A DNA stretch of 64,000 nucleotides from Bacillus sp. 491mf (GTDB taxonomy: Bacteria; Bacillota; Bacilli; Bacillales; Bacillaceae_G), in contig NZ_FOLV01000019.1 in NCBI RefSeq assembly GCF_900112415.1, forward strand, positions 1-64,000, in the 5' to 3' direction. The translations under genes and the position numbers were made by a program. Shown piece after piece: positions 48,960-58,801 of this stretch (within the stretch, counting starts at the first letter, position 1; the number at the start of each line of letters is the position of its first letter). The notes under the pieces are model-generated. The model saw only the letters and a program-made list of their open reading frames with translations. It had not been told where the DNA came from and searched no databases.

Positions 48960-50156
48960 TTAAATAAATAATCCTGCGATTGTCGCAGATAAAATAGAAG
49001 CTAATGTTGAAGCGCAAAGGAGTTTCCAACCAAAATGTGATACAATGCGCCCTTGTTTTTCAGATAGAGCACGAATTGTACCAACGATTGCGCCGATTTG
49101 GCTAATGCTTGCGAAGCTAATTAAGAATACCGTAACAATCCCAACTGTGCGCGGAGATAATGTTGTCATGATTTTCTTTAAATCTAAAATTGCAACGAAT
49201 TCGTTTAATGCAATCTTCGTTCCCATAATACCACCAGCAGAAATAACATCATGTGCTGGAATTCCCATTAAGAAAGCAAATGGTGAAAGAATGTAACCGA
49301 AAATTTGTTGTAGTGTAATTTTATAACCAATTGCACCTGAAGCAGAAGAAATTACGAAGTTTACAACTTCCATTACACCGATAAAAGCAATCATTAATGC
49401 CGCAACAATTCCAGCTACTTTTAAACCGTCTAATGCACCGTTAATCATTGCATCAATTAAGCTGTTACCAAACATATTTTTATCGAACTTTTGGAGCTTT
49501 TCATCCTCTTGTGCTGTATCAACTGGTGTTAATAATGAACAAACGATAAGACTAGAGAATAAGTTTAGCGGCAAGGCTACTAATACGTATTTTGTATCTA
49601 ACATCATCACATAAGATGCTGTGACAGAAGCTGATACAGAGCTCATTGCCGAACAGCAAATGATAAACATACGGTTTGCATTAAAATGCTGCAGGTCATT
49701 TTTAATAACAAGTAATGCTTCACTTGATCCAAAGAAGACCGAGTTTACAGCGTGGAACGATTCCACACGCGGCAGACCTGTAATTTTTGAAATCGCACCG
49801 CCAGCAACGCGAACGATAAAAGGTAAAATGCCAAGATAACTAAAAATAGAAAGTAGTGCAGAGAAAAAGACGATAATTAATAATACATTAAAGAAAAAGA
49901 CAAAATCTTTATGAATGCCGTTAAATAAAAAGTCCACACCGGTCGTACCAAGTTTAATTAATTTATTGAAGACTTGACCGATAAAAACGATGATTTGCTG
50001 ACCAACTTTTGTTCCAAATACAAACCAACCAATTAAAATTTGGAAAACAAGCATAATAATAATAGCGCGGAAATTTACTTTTGCTCTGTTGGTAGAGAAA
50101 GCAAAACAAATTCCTAATACGGCAAGAATACCGATAATACTCATTACATAGTGCAC
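48960..50156 (-). CDS. nupC: Concentrative nucleoside transporter NupC
   Basis: The 398-residue membrane protein belongs to the CNT family, which takes up nucleosides with protons or sodium. Typical parts are GLPRVESFHAVNSVFFGSSEA, given here as GLPRVESFHAVN and FFGSSEALLVIKN, and GIPAHDVISAGGIMGTKIALNEFVA, seen as GIPAHDVI and GTKIALNEFVA. About ten hydrophobic helices can be counted. The start is GTG eight bases after AAAGGAG. A guanine-class riboswitch and attenuator stand upstream, so it is expected to be induced when purines are scarce. Confidence 0.93.
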   Translation of the reverse strand: MHYVMSIIGILAVLGICFAFSTNRAKVNFRAIIIMLVFQILIGWFVFGTKVGQQIIVFIGQVFNKLIKLGTTGVDFLFNGIHKDFVFFFNVLLIIVFFSALLSIFSYLGILPFIVRVAGGAISKITGLPRVESFHAVNSVFFGSSEALLVIKNDLQHFNANRMFIICCSAMSSVSASVTASYVMMLDTKYVLVALPLNLFSSLIVCSLLTPVDTAQEDEKLQKFDKNMFGNSLIDAMINGALDGLKVAGIVAALMIAFIGVMEVVNFVISSASGAIGYKITLQQIFGYILSPFAFLMGIPAHDVISAGGIMGTKIALNEFVAILDLKKIMTTLSPRTVGIVTVFLISFASISQIGAIVGTIRALSEKQGRIVSHFGWKLLCASTLASILSATIAGLFI

Positions 50157-50250
50157 AAAATTTTCTCCTTTCAGATGTTTAATTAAATAGAAGAGTAAAC
50201 CTCAAAGGTTTCAAGTCATACGTATGATGTCTGACCTTTAAAATAGAAAT

Positions 50251-50416
50251 AAAAAAAGACCCATACAGATCGACTTTCTTCTATGCGAGAAAGCTAATCA
50301 ATATGAGTCTTTATATACGAAAAAAAAGCTAATATTCATTAGTTTTCCCCATAGTCCAGCAATTTCCGGTTGCCAGGTAGAGACTCTCGATCCATATCAT
50401 CAAGTATATATGAGGT
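50251..50416 (-). promoter_or_regulatory. Purine riboswitch (guanine class) with terminator controlling nupC
   Basis: On the minus strand the aptamer runs from 50416 to 50345. P1 arms are CCTCATAT and CTATGGGG, then come GATATGG and TCTCTACC. The P3 loop is CCGGAAA, with GGACTATG giving C at the specificity position. Two possible stops follow: a short hairpin CTAATGAATATTAG with seven T (50326-50344) and a long hairpin at 50251-50313 ending in a T run. Confidence 0.9.
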
Positions 50417-50555
50417 AACATCATCCGTATGCAATTAAGTAGTAGCGTAACATTAATAAAGAATTGTCGTCAATAGAATTTTTCTTCCAATGGCTAAAGA
50501 GCGAGCGAATATGGTAAAATGTAACGCAGTGTTATGAAAAAAGAGAGGTCGGAAA

Positions 50556-51932
50556 ATGAGTAATAAAATGACGCCACCAGTTGAAAAAACCGAGTTTATA
50601 GATGTAGTGTTTGAAGATTTAACACATGACGGTGCCGGTGTTGCGAAAGTAGAAGGCTATCCTATTTTCGTCAAAAACGGATTACCAGGTGAAGAAGCGC
50701 AAATTAAAATTATTAAAGTGAAAAAGAACTTTGCTTTTGGTCGTTTAATGAAGCTTCATAAAGAAAGCCCATATCGTAAAGATGCGGAATGTCCAGTATA
50801 CAATCAGTGCGGCGGTTGTCAGCTGCAGCATCTAACATACGAAGGACAACTACAAGCAAAAGAAAAACAAGTACGCGACGTAATGCAGCGCATCGGCGGA
50901 CTACATGATGTACCGGTTCACCCTGTCCTTGGCATGGAAAATCCATGGGTATATCGAAACAAAGCACAAGTACCAATCGGCGAACGTGAAGGCGGACTTG
51001 TCGCTGGCTTTTACCGCCAAGGAACGCATGACATCATTAATATGGAAACATGCTTAATCCAAGCAGAAGAAAACGATACATTAATTCAAGAAGTAAAACG
51101 CATTTGTGAAAAGCACGGCATAACAGCGTATAACGAAGAACGCCACAAAGGCACACTTCGTCACGTCATGGCTCGCTACGGACAAGTTACAGGGGAAATC
51201 ATGCTTGTCTTTATCACGCGTACCGCAGAACTTCCAAACAAACAGGCAATCATCGAAGACATCACAGCGAAGTTCCCAAGCGTAAAATCGATCGTCCAAA
51301 ACGTAAACAACAAACGCACAAACGTCATTTTCGGCAACGCAACAACAGTCCTATACGGATCAGAATATATTTATGACTTTATCGGAGACATTAAATTTGC
51401 GATCTCAGCACGTTCTTTCTATCAAGTAAACCCAGAACAAACGAAAGTACTTTACGATAAAGCACTAGAGTACGCAAAACTAGATGGAAATGAAACGGTC
51501 ATCGACGCATACTGCGGAATCGGATCAATCTCGTTATTCCTAGCGCAAAAGGCGAAAAAAGTATACGGCGTTGAAATCGTCCCAGAAGCAATCGAAGACG
51601 CAAACCGAAACGCAGAACTAAACAACATGACAAACGTCGAATTTGGCGTAGGTGAAGCAGAAGTAGTCATCCCAAACTGGTACAAACAAGGCATCATCGC
51701 CGACACAATCGTCGTCGACCCGCCTCGTAAAGGGTGCGATGAAGCGCTATTAAACACAATCATCGACATGAAGCCAAAGCGTGTTGTGTATGTATCATGT
51801 AATCCAGCGACACTTGCTCGTGATTTGAAGGTGCTTGAGGAAGGTGGATATAAGACGCAGGAGGTTCAGCCTGTGGATATGTTCCCGCATACTACGCATG
51901 TGGAGTGTGTGGCTTGGTTGGAGTTGATATAA
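50556..51932 (+). CDS. rlmCD: 23S rRNA (uracil-5-)-methyltransferase RlmCD (RumA family)
   Basis: RlmCD makes m5U747 and m5U1939 in Bacillus 23S rRNA. The 458-residue protein has an N-terminal TRAM domain ([20 protein letters not shown]), an Fe-S cysteine cluster (C79, C85, C88 and about C166) and a SAM-binding region with [15 protein letters not shown]. The catalytic cysteine lies in [14 protein letters not shown] (about residue 413). GAGAGGTCGG precedes the ATG. Codon choice changes sharply near 51775. In B. subtilis this gene also follows dgkB. Confidence 0.93.
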   Translation: MSNKMTPPVEKTEFIDVVFEDLTHDGAGVAKVEGYPIFVKNGLPGEEAQIKIIKVKKNFAFGRLMKLHKESPYRKDAECPVYNQCGGCQLQHLTYEGQLQAKEKQVRDVMQRIGGLHDVPVHPVLGMENPWVYRNKAQVPIGEREGGLVAGFYRQGTHDIINMETCLIQAEENDTLIQEVKRICEKHGITAYNEERHKGTLRHVMARYGQVTGEIMLVFITRTAELPNKQAIIEDITAKFPSVKSIVQNVNNKRTNVIFGNATTVLYGSEYIYDFIGDIKFAISARSFYQVNPEQTKVLYDKALEYAKLDGNETVIDAYCGIGSISLFLAQKAKKVYGVEIVPEAIEDANRNAELNNMTNVEFGVGEAEVVIPNWYKQGIIADTIVVDPPRKGCDEALLNTIIDMKPKRVVYVSCNPATLARDLKVLEEGGYKTQEVQPVDMFPHTTHVECVAWLELI

Positions 51933-51936
51933 TAGA

Positions 51937-51980
51937 AAAGCAGTTGATATAGAAAAATCTATACCATCTGCTTTTTTGTT
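51937..51980 (+). terminator. Terminator of rlmCD
   Basis: AAAGCAGTTGATATAG and CTATACCATCTGCTTT form a long stem with one mismatch, followed by six T. Confidence 0.85.
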
Positions 51981-52179
51981 TCTAAAAATACCATTCAGGA
52001 TCGATTTTAGTTAAAATAAATATTGTCGATTTTAACAAATTATAAATGCCCAAATGTACTTGTATTTGATAATAATTTATTAAGCATGATATAAGTGTAA
52101 AAGAAGTGGAACACTTGGCTTTATATTTTTTGACCGAGAGTTTGAAGTTGTATCCATAGTGAGAGGATTTGAGTTAGAA

Positions 52180-53169
52180 ATGATAGATAATTTTTGGCGT
52201 GATTTACCACGACCATTTTTTGTACTTGCACCAATGGAAGATGTGACAGATGTTGTTTTTCGTCACGTAGTAAGTGAAGCCGGTCGACCGGATGTATTTT
52301 TCACAGAGTTTACAAACTCGGATAGCTATTGTCATCCAGAGGGTATGAAAAGTGTGCGTGGCCGTTTGATTTTTACAGAAGATGAACAGCCAATGGTGGC
52401 ACATATTTGGGGGGATAATCCCGAATATTTCCGTCAAATGAGTATTGGCGTGGCAGAGCTAGGATTTAAAGGCATCGATATTAATATGGGTTGCCCTGTC
52501 CCGAATGTGGCATCGAGAGGGAAAGGTAGTGGTCTTATTCTGCGTCCAGACGTTGCGGCAGAACTTATTCAAGCAGCAAAAGCGGGCGGACTGCCTGTCA
52601 GCGTGAAAACACGACTTGGCTTTAAGGAGCTAAATGAGTGGGAGGAGTGGTTAACGCATATTTTCAAACAGGATATTGCGAACCTTTCTATTCATTTACG
52701 TACAAGAAAGGAAATGAGTGAAGTAGATGCGCATTGGGAGCTAATTCCGGAAATCAAAAAATTACGTGACCGTATCGCACCAAATACGCTGCTAACAATC
52801 AATGGAGACATTCCTAACCGTCAGATTGGGCTGCAGCTTGCCCAGCAATATGGTATTGATGGCGTTATGATCGGACGAGGTATTTTTAAAAATCCTTTTG
52901 CTTTTGAAAAAGAACCAAAAGAGCATAGCAGTAAAGAACATCTTGATCTTTTAAGACTTCAGCTTGATCTTCAAGATCAATATGCGGAAGTACTGCCACG
53001 TTCAATCACAGGGCTTCATCGCTTTTTCAAAATTTATGTAAAAGGATTCCATGGAGCTGCTGAATTAAGAAATCGATTAATGAGCACGAAATCAACAGAT
53101 GAAGTGCGTGCATTGCTTGATAAATTTGAAAAGAGTGTTGATGAGGCAGGGGACAGTGAAATGATGTAA
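52180..53169 (+). CDS. tRNA-dihydrouridine synthase family protein
   Basis: Dus enzymes reduce uridine in tRNA with FMN. The protein has [19 protein letters not shown] (FMN site), the catalytic cysteine in [29 protein letters not shown] and [16 protein letters not shown]. Length is 329 residues from ATG 52180, which has GAGAGG 13 bases upstream. A GTG 21 bases earlier has no ribosome site. Which tRNA position it modifies cannot be told. Confidence 0.88.
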   Translation: MIDNFWRDLPRPFFVLAPMEDVTDVVFRHVVSEAGRPDVFFTEFTNSDSYCHPEGMKSVRGRLIFTEDEQPMVAHIWGDNPEYFRQMSIGVAELGFKGIDINMGCPVPNVASRGKGSGLILRPDVAAELIQAAKAGGLPVSVKTRLGFKELNEWEEWLTHIFKQDIANLSIHLRTRKEMSEVDAHWELIPEIKKLRDRIAPNTLLTINGDIPNRQIGLQLAQQYGIDGVMIGRGIFKNPFAFEKEPKEHSSKEHLDLLRLQLDLQDQYAEVLPRSITGLHRFFKIYVKGFHGAAELRNRLMSTKSTDEVRALLDKFEKSVDEAGDSEMM

Positions 53170-53672
53170 CTCCCAAAAGTTAGAGGGAAATGAATTACAT
53201 CAACTTACGTGTATTTATTTTGTTTAGTTTCGAGTTCCTTTGCAGACGGCAACTTTTGTTTTGATAAAGTCTGTTTTCTGAAAGAAAAGGTCTTAAGAAT
53301 GTAATCAACTTAACAGCACCCTTGTGTTGCCGCATACACTCAGTACATGTGGAGTGTTTGGCTTGGCTGAGTTTAAAATAAGCGTAGAGCTGGAAAAGAA
53401 CAGTGTATTTGAGAAATCAAAGCACTGTTTTTTCTTTTAGTTAATGTTATGAGGGGAATCTTTTTATAAGCAGACAACAAACACGTAAGAGATCTATAGA
53501 TACAATGATGGAGAAAAGTTCGGGTAAGACTATAAAACCTATCTTTAAAATGTTAAAGTATTAATTTAGCGGATAGTAGCTTAAAAGTTATACTTAACAT
53601 AATAATTTAAAGCATGTTAGAGGATACACTGTGACTGCTGAATAAATAATCAACACTTTAGGAGGACTAACA
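53170..53672. other. Gene-free gap holding an rlmCD-tail echo and a terminator
   Basis: 53330-53375 repeats, with changes, the last codons of rlmCD (CCGCATAC, CATGTGGAGTGT, GGCTTGG). At 53396-53438 AACAGTG pairs with CACTGTT, followed by a T run, as if a gene end with its terminator had been left behind. The remaining sequence shows no gene. Confidence 0.5.
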
Positions 53673-54203
53673 ATGGCAATGAGCAATAATGATATATTAA
53701 AAAGAGTAAGATATGCTATGGATATAAAAGACATAGATATGGTAGAGATATTTAAACTTGGTGGTATTGAAGTAACGAAAGAAGAAGTAGTTGATATGCT
53801 TACAAAAGTAAAGAAAAGTCCCCAACATGAAGCTGAAAATGCTGATGTAGTCGAAGATGATTACGTATTAACATGCGATATGATGATGTTAGAGTCATTT
53901 TTAAATGGATTTATTACTTTAAAAAGAGGAAAGCAAGATCCGAAACCAGGGCAACCGGCTGGACAAGCGATGCCTTTACAGAGTAATGAGAGTGCCAATA
54001 ACCTTCTTCTAAAGAAAATGAAAATAGCACTTTCATTAACGAGTGAAGATGTGCTTGATATATTAGACAGCGTAGGAGTTAAGGTGACAAAAGGAGAGTT
54101 AGGCGCTCTATTAAGAAAGAAAGGTCATAAGAATTACAAAGAGTGCGGCGATAGATACGCAAGGAATTTCGTAAAGGGATTAGCTGTAAAGTATAGAGGA
54201 TAA
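53673..54203 (+). CDS. DUF1456 (YehS-like) protein
   Basis: The 176-residue protein has two copies of the family repeat. The first is MSNNDILKRVRYAMDIKDID followed by GIEVTKEEV, and the second is NLLLKKMKIALSLTSEDVLD followed by GVKVTKGEL. The linker is rich in Pro/Gly/Gln. Function is unknown. GGAGGACTAAC precedes the ATG. Confidence 0.85.
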   Translation: MAMSNNDILKRVRYAMDIKDIDMVEIFKLGGIEVTKEEVVDMLTKVKKSPQHEAENADVVEDDYVLTCDMMMLESFLNGFITLKRGKQDPKPGQPAGQAMPLQSNESANNLLLKKMKIALSLTSEDVLDILDSVGVKVTKGELGALLRKKGHKNYKECGDRYARNFVKGLAVKYRG

Positions 54204-54253
54204 GGAATAAGCGTTGTGACATTTATGTTGAAACAGTAAATGATATAATAGAT

Positions 54254-54288
54254 AGAGTAGGACGTTTGTAGCCTACTCTTTTTTATTT
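54254..54288 (+). terminator. Terminator of the DUF1456 gene
   Basis: AGAGTAGG and CCTACTCT form an 8-bp stem followed by six T. Confidence 0.85.
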
Positions 54289-54324
54289 GTAAAAATAACA
54301 TGAACGAATACTTTAGGTGATGAA

Positions 54325-55032
54325 ATGATACATACATATTTAGGTGAGACAATTAATTTTCATATAAATTATAAGAAGAAAAAATCTGTACGTCTTTATG
54401 TAGATTCTTACGGGAATGTGGAAGTGCAAGCTCCGAAAGGTACACCTGCTGAATATATAATCCAGTTGTTAGAGGAGAAATGGGATTGGATTCAGAAAAC
54501 ACGTAAGGAAATGCAGGAGAGAGCGCGTGGTCCACAGGAAAAGGCTTATGACCAAGGAGAGGGCTTTCTGTATTTAGGAAACACGTATCCGATACAGGTT
54601 TCTCAAGATGCAACTATTGAGCAAGACAATGCAGTGTTTGAAGGAAATAAGCTACACATCTATGTGAAAGAGCTTAAGAATGAGAAAATTCAACAAGCTT
54701 TAAAGCGGTTTTACTATAAGCAGTGTAAGACGTTAGTGGAGAAGAGTATTAAAGCGCATCAAAGTAACTTTAAAACAAAACCAAGGTCCATTCGTATTAC
54801 AGACAGTAGTCGTACGTGGGGAACTTGTGATTCAAATTTGCAGTTAACATTTAATTGGAAGCTGGCAATGGCACCGCCGAGGGTAATCGACTATGTAGTC
54901 GTTCACGAAATGTGCCATATGGTCCATCTAAATCATGATCGATCCTTTTGGCGCCTTGTTGGGAAGATAATGCCTGATTATAAGGAAATGGAAGACTGGT
55001 TAGCATTATCAAGCTGGAAAATGACGGTTTAG
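54325..55032 (+). CDS. YgjP-like (DUF45) zinc metalloprotease family protein
   Basis: The 235-residue protein has the zinc motif HEMCH in VVVHEMCHMVHLNHDRSFW and the preceding SSRTWGTCDSNLQLTFNWK, both standard for the YgjP/M48-like group. The N-terminal half is a beta-rich domain with KKSVRLYVDSYGNVEVQAP. Substrates are unknown. The ATG has TTAGGTGAT upstream. Confidence 0.88.
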   Translation: MIHTYLGETINFHINYKKKKSVRLYVDSYGNVEVQAPKGTPAEYIIQLLEEKWDWIQKTRKEMQERARGPQEKAYDQGEGFLYLGNTYPIQVSQDATIEQDNAVFEGNKLHIYVKELKNEKIQQALKRFYYKQCKTLVEKSIKAHQSNFKTKPRSIRITDSSRTWGTCDSNLQLTFNWKLAMAPPRVIDYVVVHEMCHMVHLNHDRSFWRLVGKIMPDYKEMEDWLALSSWKMTV

Positions 55033-55433
55033 TAGTGACATTGTTGGAGAGATTGCTGTTGCACTACAGTTTTCGTTTATAATTGCTTTTTTTCTTATAA
55101 CTGAACTCACAAATACCTCATGTGTTGCCACATACACTCTGCACATGTGGAGTGCGTAGCAACATTAGTACTAAGCCTACTTTCTTCCAAGAAGTGGGCT
55201 TCTCTTCATATCTACAGAAATATAAACCCATTCCACTTAAAATAACTCCAAAGACAATTCACCAACATAAAGTAAATTTCAAAACATACTTATAGTAAGT
55301 ACCTGCATGCCACTACAAACGAAGTAGATTTTTGTCAGAAAAACACTTCCAAATTTTGTTATTATTCAATGTGAAAATGTTATTCTATTTGAGTGGATAG
55401 GATTGAAAAAATGGGGAATGAAGGGAGAGCATA
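55033..55433. other. Gene-free gap with another rlmCD-tail echo and a hairpin
   Basis: 55118-55165 resembles the echo at 53330 (TGTGTTGCC, CATACACTC, ACATGTGGAGTG) and can fold through TGTTGC / GCAACA. At 55173-55201 AAGCCTACTTTCTT pairs with AAGAAGTGGGCTT. No gene is seen. Confidence 0.45.
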
Positions 55434-56978
55434 ATGGAAAAGAACAAAAGAATGCCCTTTGTAATATTAGCCATGGCATTAGGACTTTTTATGTCATCTC
55501 TGGATAACACCATTGTTTCAGCGAGCATTAGTCAAGTTATTAAGGATATTGGCGGGTTCGATAAAATGAGCTGGGTTTTTACGGCTTATATGCTTGCGGC
55601 AACAAGTACGATGCTTGTGTTTGGGAAAATGAGCGATTTATTTGGAAGAAAACTGTTTTATTTACTCGGGATCAGTTTATTTCTAATTGGCTCGGCATTA
55701 TGCGGAACTGCTCAAAATATAGACCAGTTGATCGCGTATCGTGTTATTCAGGGGATAGGTTCAGGGGCTATTTTTCCGATTTCATTCACAATCATTTATT
55801 CAATTTCTACAGATCCTAAGCAAGCTGCGAAAATGTCTGGTGTGTTTGCGGGGATATTTGGTATATCCTCAGTTCTTGGACCGCAGATCGGCACTTGGAT
55901 TTCCGAAGCCTCTTGGTTAGGGTGGAGATGGTGCTTTTATGTAAATGTACCTTTTGGCATTTTATCGGTTATTACTTTATTGTTTTCTTTAAAAGAATCT
56001 AAGTCAGAACATAAACCAAAAGTGGATTATCTTGGAACGATTTTATTAATTGCTTCAACTGTGTTGCTTCTTCTCGGTTTAGAATGGGGCGGGAAGGATT
56101 ATGCCTGGGACTCCGTTCAAATCATTGGAATGTTTAGTGCAGCTGCTATATCGATTGTGTTGTTTATATTAGTGGAAAGAAAGGCCAGTGAACCGATTTT
56201 ACCTCTTTCCATTTTTAAAAATAAAATGGTGCTTGGCACAAGTATTATTGTATTTTGTCAGGGAGCAATCATGTTCTCTGCGATTACGTATCTTCCCATT
56301 CTCTCAGTAGCTATTATTGGGAATGAAAATTCAAATAGTGTGTTAACGCCAATGATGTTTCCGATTATGATTGGTGCGATTTTAGGTGGTTTCCTTTGTA
56401 CGAAAGTTCCTTTCCGTACCATTATGGTCATTTCCATGGCATTTGGAATATTTGAGGCTTACATGCTTAGTACCATCACACATGATACATCAAAATTAAC
56501 AGTAACACTTGTCATGATCACAATGGGGCTGATTGTTCTTGGGCCACTTATGAGTGTTGCGCAAAATGCCGTCGCTCAATCCGTCGATATGAAATATATG
56601 GGGATTGCGTCATCGGTTGTGGGATTTTGGAGAAGTATTGGTGGTGTGATGGGAGCTGCAATTACAGCAACCATTGTGAACAATGATTTAAAAGAAAAGA
56701 TGGTGGATTTTGCAGTGTCTTCTAGAATGCCGGCTGATCAAATTGAAAAATTAGCAAAACCAGAAATCTTGATGCAAAATCACACACAGATTCCTCCTCA
56801 GCTAGTAGAATTCATGAGGACGGCATTAGAAACAGCGTTGCACCGCGGTTTTATATTGGCGATAGTAGCTGGTATTATTGGATTGCTTGTTTCCTTATTT
56901 GTAGGTGGAGATCGTTATAAGGTTGAGCCAAAGGACAAGAAGGAAAAATCTGGAACAGAGGGGTTTGTTAGAGGTTAA
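55434..56978 (+). CDS. EmrB/QacA-type (DHA2, 14-helix) MFS drug exporter
   Basis: The 514-residue protein has LFMSSLDNTIVSASISQVI (motif D1 type), GKMSDLFGRKLFYLLG (motif A) and GIFGISSVLGPQIGTWISE (motif C of drug antiporters), and about 14 hydrophobic segments. It ends convergently with the two-component genes, with a strong shared terminator. GGGAGAGC precedes the ATG. The drug substrates are unknown. Confidence 0.88.
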   Translation: MEKNKRMPFVILAMALGLFMSSLDNTIVSASISQVIKDIGGFDKMSWVFTAYMLAATSTMLVFGKMSDLFGRKLFYLLGISLFLIGSALCGTAQNIDQLIAYRVIQGIGSGAIFPISFTIIYSISTDPKQAAKMSGVFAGIFGISSVLGPQIGTWISEASWLGWRWCFYVNVPFGILSVITLLFSLKESKSEHKPKVDYLGTILLIASTVLLLLGLEWGGKDYAWDSVQIIGMFSAAAISIVLFILVERKASEPILPLSIFKNKMVLGTSIIVFCQGAIMFSAITYLPILSVAIIGNENSNSVLTPMMFPIMIGAILGGFLCTKVPFRTIMVISMAFGIFEAYMLSTITHDTSKLTVTLVMITMGLIVLGPLMSVAQNAVAQSVDMKYMGIASSVVGFWRSIGGVMGAAITATIVNNDLKEKMVDFAVSSRMPADQIEKLAKPEILMQNHTQIPPQLVEFMRTALETALHRGFILAIVAGIIGLLVSLFVGGDRYKVEPKDKKEKSGTEGFVRG

Positions 56979-56985
56979 TAAGTAA

Positions 56986-57022
56986 ATCAAAAGTGCCCCT
57001 TACGAAGAGGGCACTTTTGATT
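56986..57022. terminator. Bidirectional terminator between the exporter and kinase genes
   Basis: ATCAAAAGTGCCC and GGGCACTTTTGAT form a perfect 13-bp stem; T-rich on both strands. Confidence 0.88.
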
Positions 57023-57054
57023 TTGGTGAACACTTCATTTGATAATAAAAAACT

Positions 57055-58800
57055 TTATAATATGCTCGTGCCATAAGCCGTTATATATACTTTTGTTCCC
57101 TTTCCAATTTCAGAATGTACTTCTAAGGTCGCTCCATGGAGAGTAGCAATTTGCTTAGCGATACTCATACCAAGGCCGACTCCTTCTATTTGTTCATCGG
57201 TGTTTGTTCCGCGGTAATAGCGTTCAAATAACTGTCCCATCGTTTCTTCATCCATGCCGACGCCGTTATCTTCAATACAGATTTGTAGTCCTTTTGGAGA
57301 TTCAGAGACTCCAATGGTGATAGTTGTTCCGCTAGGATTATGTTTAATGGCATTAAAGATTAAGTTATCCATCATTCGCTCAAACCATTTTCTATCTGCT
57401 TCAATTTCTACTTGTTTATGAATAGGCTTAAAGTGAAAACAATAGTCTTGCAATGTTCGATCATCGGAAAATTTATTAATAATTGTTTCAAGGAGATCAT
57501 TCAATTGATATGTTTCTTTAGAAAGAAGGAGATTATTATTTTTAAGCTGGAAGGTGAGTGAAAAATCCTCAATTAGGTGAAGCATGTAATCTCCTTTTTC
57601 ACGAATCGTTTTTCCTATTTCCTCCAGTTCTTCTGCTGACCAATCATAATGACCACTTTCTAATAAATGTCCATATCCTTGGATGGAAGACAGAGGAGTA
57701 CGAAGGTCATGAGAGATACCGGTCATCCATTCTTCCCGTGTTTTTTCTAGCTTTGCTCGTTCTTTTACCGATGCATCTAATTTTTCTGCCATTTTGTAGA
57801 AAGCATTGATGACCTCTTTATATAAGCGGTAGCGCATTCTTACTTTTCCGTTTTTTCGGTAGATTTTTTTTCTTTCTTTTTCGGTTAACACTTCATCATA
57901 ACTGCCTTGTTCCATTCTTTCCAACCAACTTGTAAAAAGAAATAGCGGCCTGCCATAACGGAAACCGTTCCAAGAAGAAAGGGTAATCGTTATTAACAAC
58001 ACGATGGCACCTACGATACCAAAACCTATAAGATATTCTTCCATGATAGACAGTGTTTGATTTTTATCTTTCTTTTTTGGTGTATGTAAAATCCAAATCT
58101 TATCGGAAGAAGGATCCTTATAAACAGACATCTTTGTTGAATGAATGCCGGGTGCTGTTTCTCTTGAAACAATATCTAAAGGATCGTATTTTTTTAGATT
58201 CATTGGCTTTCCGATATTCTCGATAATATCCCCTTGTTTGTTAATAATATGAAGTGTGCCGTTTATTTTTTCGAGCTGTTCTTCAAGTTCAGCTTTATTT
58301 GTTTCAGAAATCTGACTATTTAAGTTGTAGGTTTTAGCAAACTCTTTCAAAATATCCTGTTGTTTATCTTTATATCCAACCATAAAAATATGGTCTTTTT
58401 TATATGTATTATCAACTTTAGTTAAAACGGTAAATTCACTAAAATGTTTCGTTTCTTTTATTTCTAAAATGTCGCCTACAGAATAGTGTTTAGGCAGGGA
58501 GGAAGGTGCATTACTCGATGTAATCACATGTCCTTGATCATTGACAATTTGTGCCCACATTTGTCTTTCACGAAGCAATTTTTCCCATTTCTTATCAATC
58601 TTTGCCTCGCCATTTTCGATTATCGTATCGGTCGTAATACAATCTAGTATCCCGGCTTGAAAGTTCCGTCTTAATTCTTGGCTACTAATTTGTTGAATCA
58701 ATAAAAAAAACAGAGCAAAAACTAATAAAATCATCCCAATTGATAAGGTAATAAATTGAAGAGAGAAGTGAAAAATTAACCTTCTTCGTAATGGTTTCAT
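57055..58800 (-). CDS. Sensor histidine kinase
   Basis: The 581-residue protein has an N-terminal membrane helix (about 10-37) and an extracellular sensor of about 210 residues. A second membrane helix (around 255-275) leads to a HAMP-like linker. The kinase core follows with the phosphorylated histidine in GISHDLRTPLSSIQGYG, the N box NLIFNAIKHNP, DNGVGMDEE and GVGLGMSIAK. ATG 58800 follows CAGGAGAAATAAT, with one base between it and the regulator's stop. An upstream in-frame extension is rejected. Confidence 0.9.
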   Translation of the reverse strand: MKPLRRRLIFHFSLQFITLSIGMILLVFALFFLLIQQISSQELRRNFQAGILDCITTDTIIENGEAKIDKKWEKLLRERQMWAQIVNDQGHVITSSNAPSSLPKHYSVGDILEIKETKHFSEFTVLTKVDNTYKKDHIFMVGYKDKQQDILKEFAKTYNLNSQISETNKAELEEQLEKINGTLHIINKQGDIIENIGKPMNLKKYDPLDIVSRETAPGIHSTKMSVYKDPSSDKIWILHTPKKKDKNQTLSIMEEYLIGFGIVGAIVLLITITLSSWNGFRYGRPLFLFTSWLERMEQGSYDEVLTEKERKKIYRKNGKVRMRYRLYKEVINAFYKMAEKLDASVKERAKLEKTREEWMTGISHDLRTPLSSIQGYGHLLESGHYDWSAEELEEIGKTIREKGDYMLHLIEDFSLTFQLKNNNLLLSKETYQLNDLLETIINKFSDDRTLQDYCFHFKPIHKQVEIEADRKWFERMMDNLIFNAIKHNPSGTTITIGVSESPKGLQICIEDNGVGMDEETMGQLFERYYRGTNTDEQIEGVGLGMSIAKQIATLHGATLEVHSEIGKGTKVYITAYGTSIL

Positions 58801-58801
58801 A

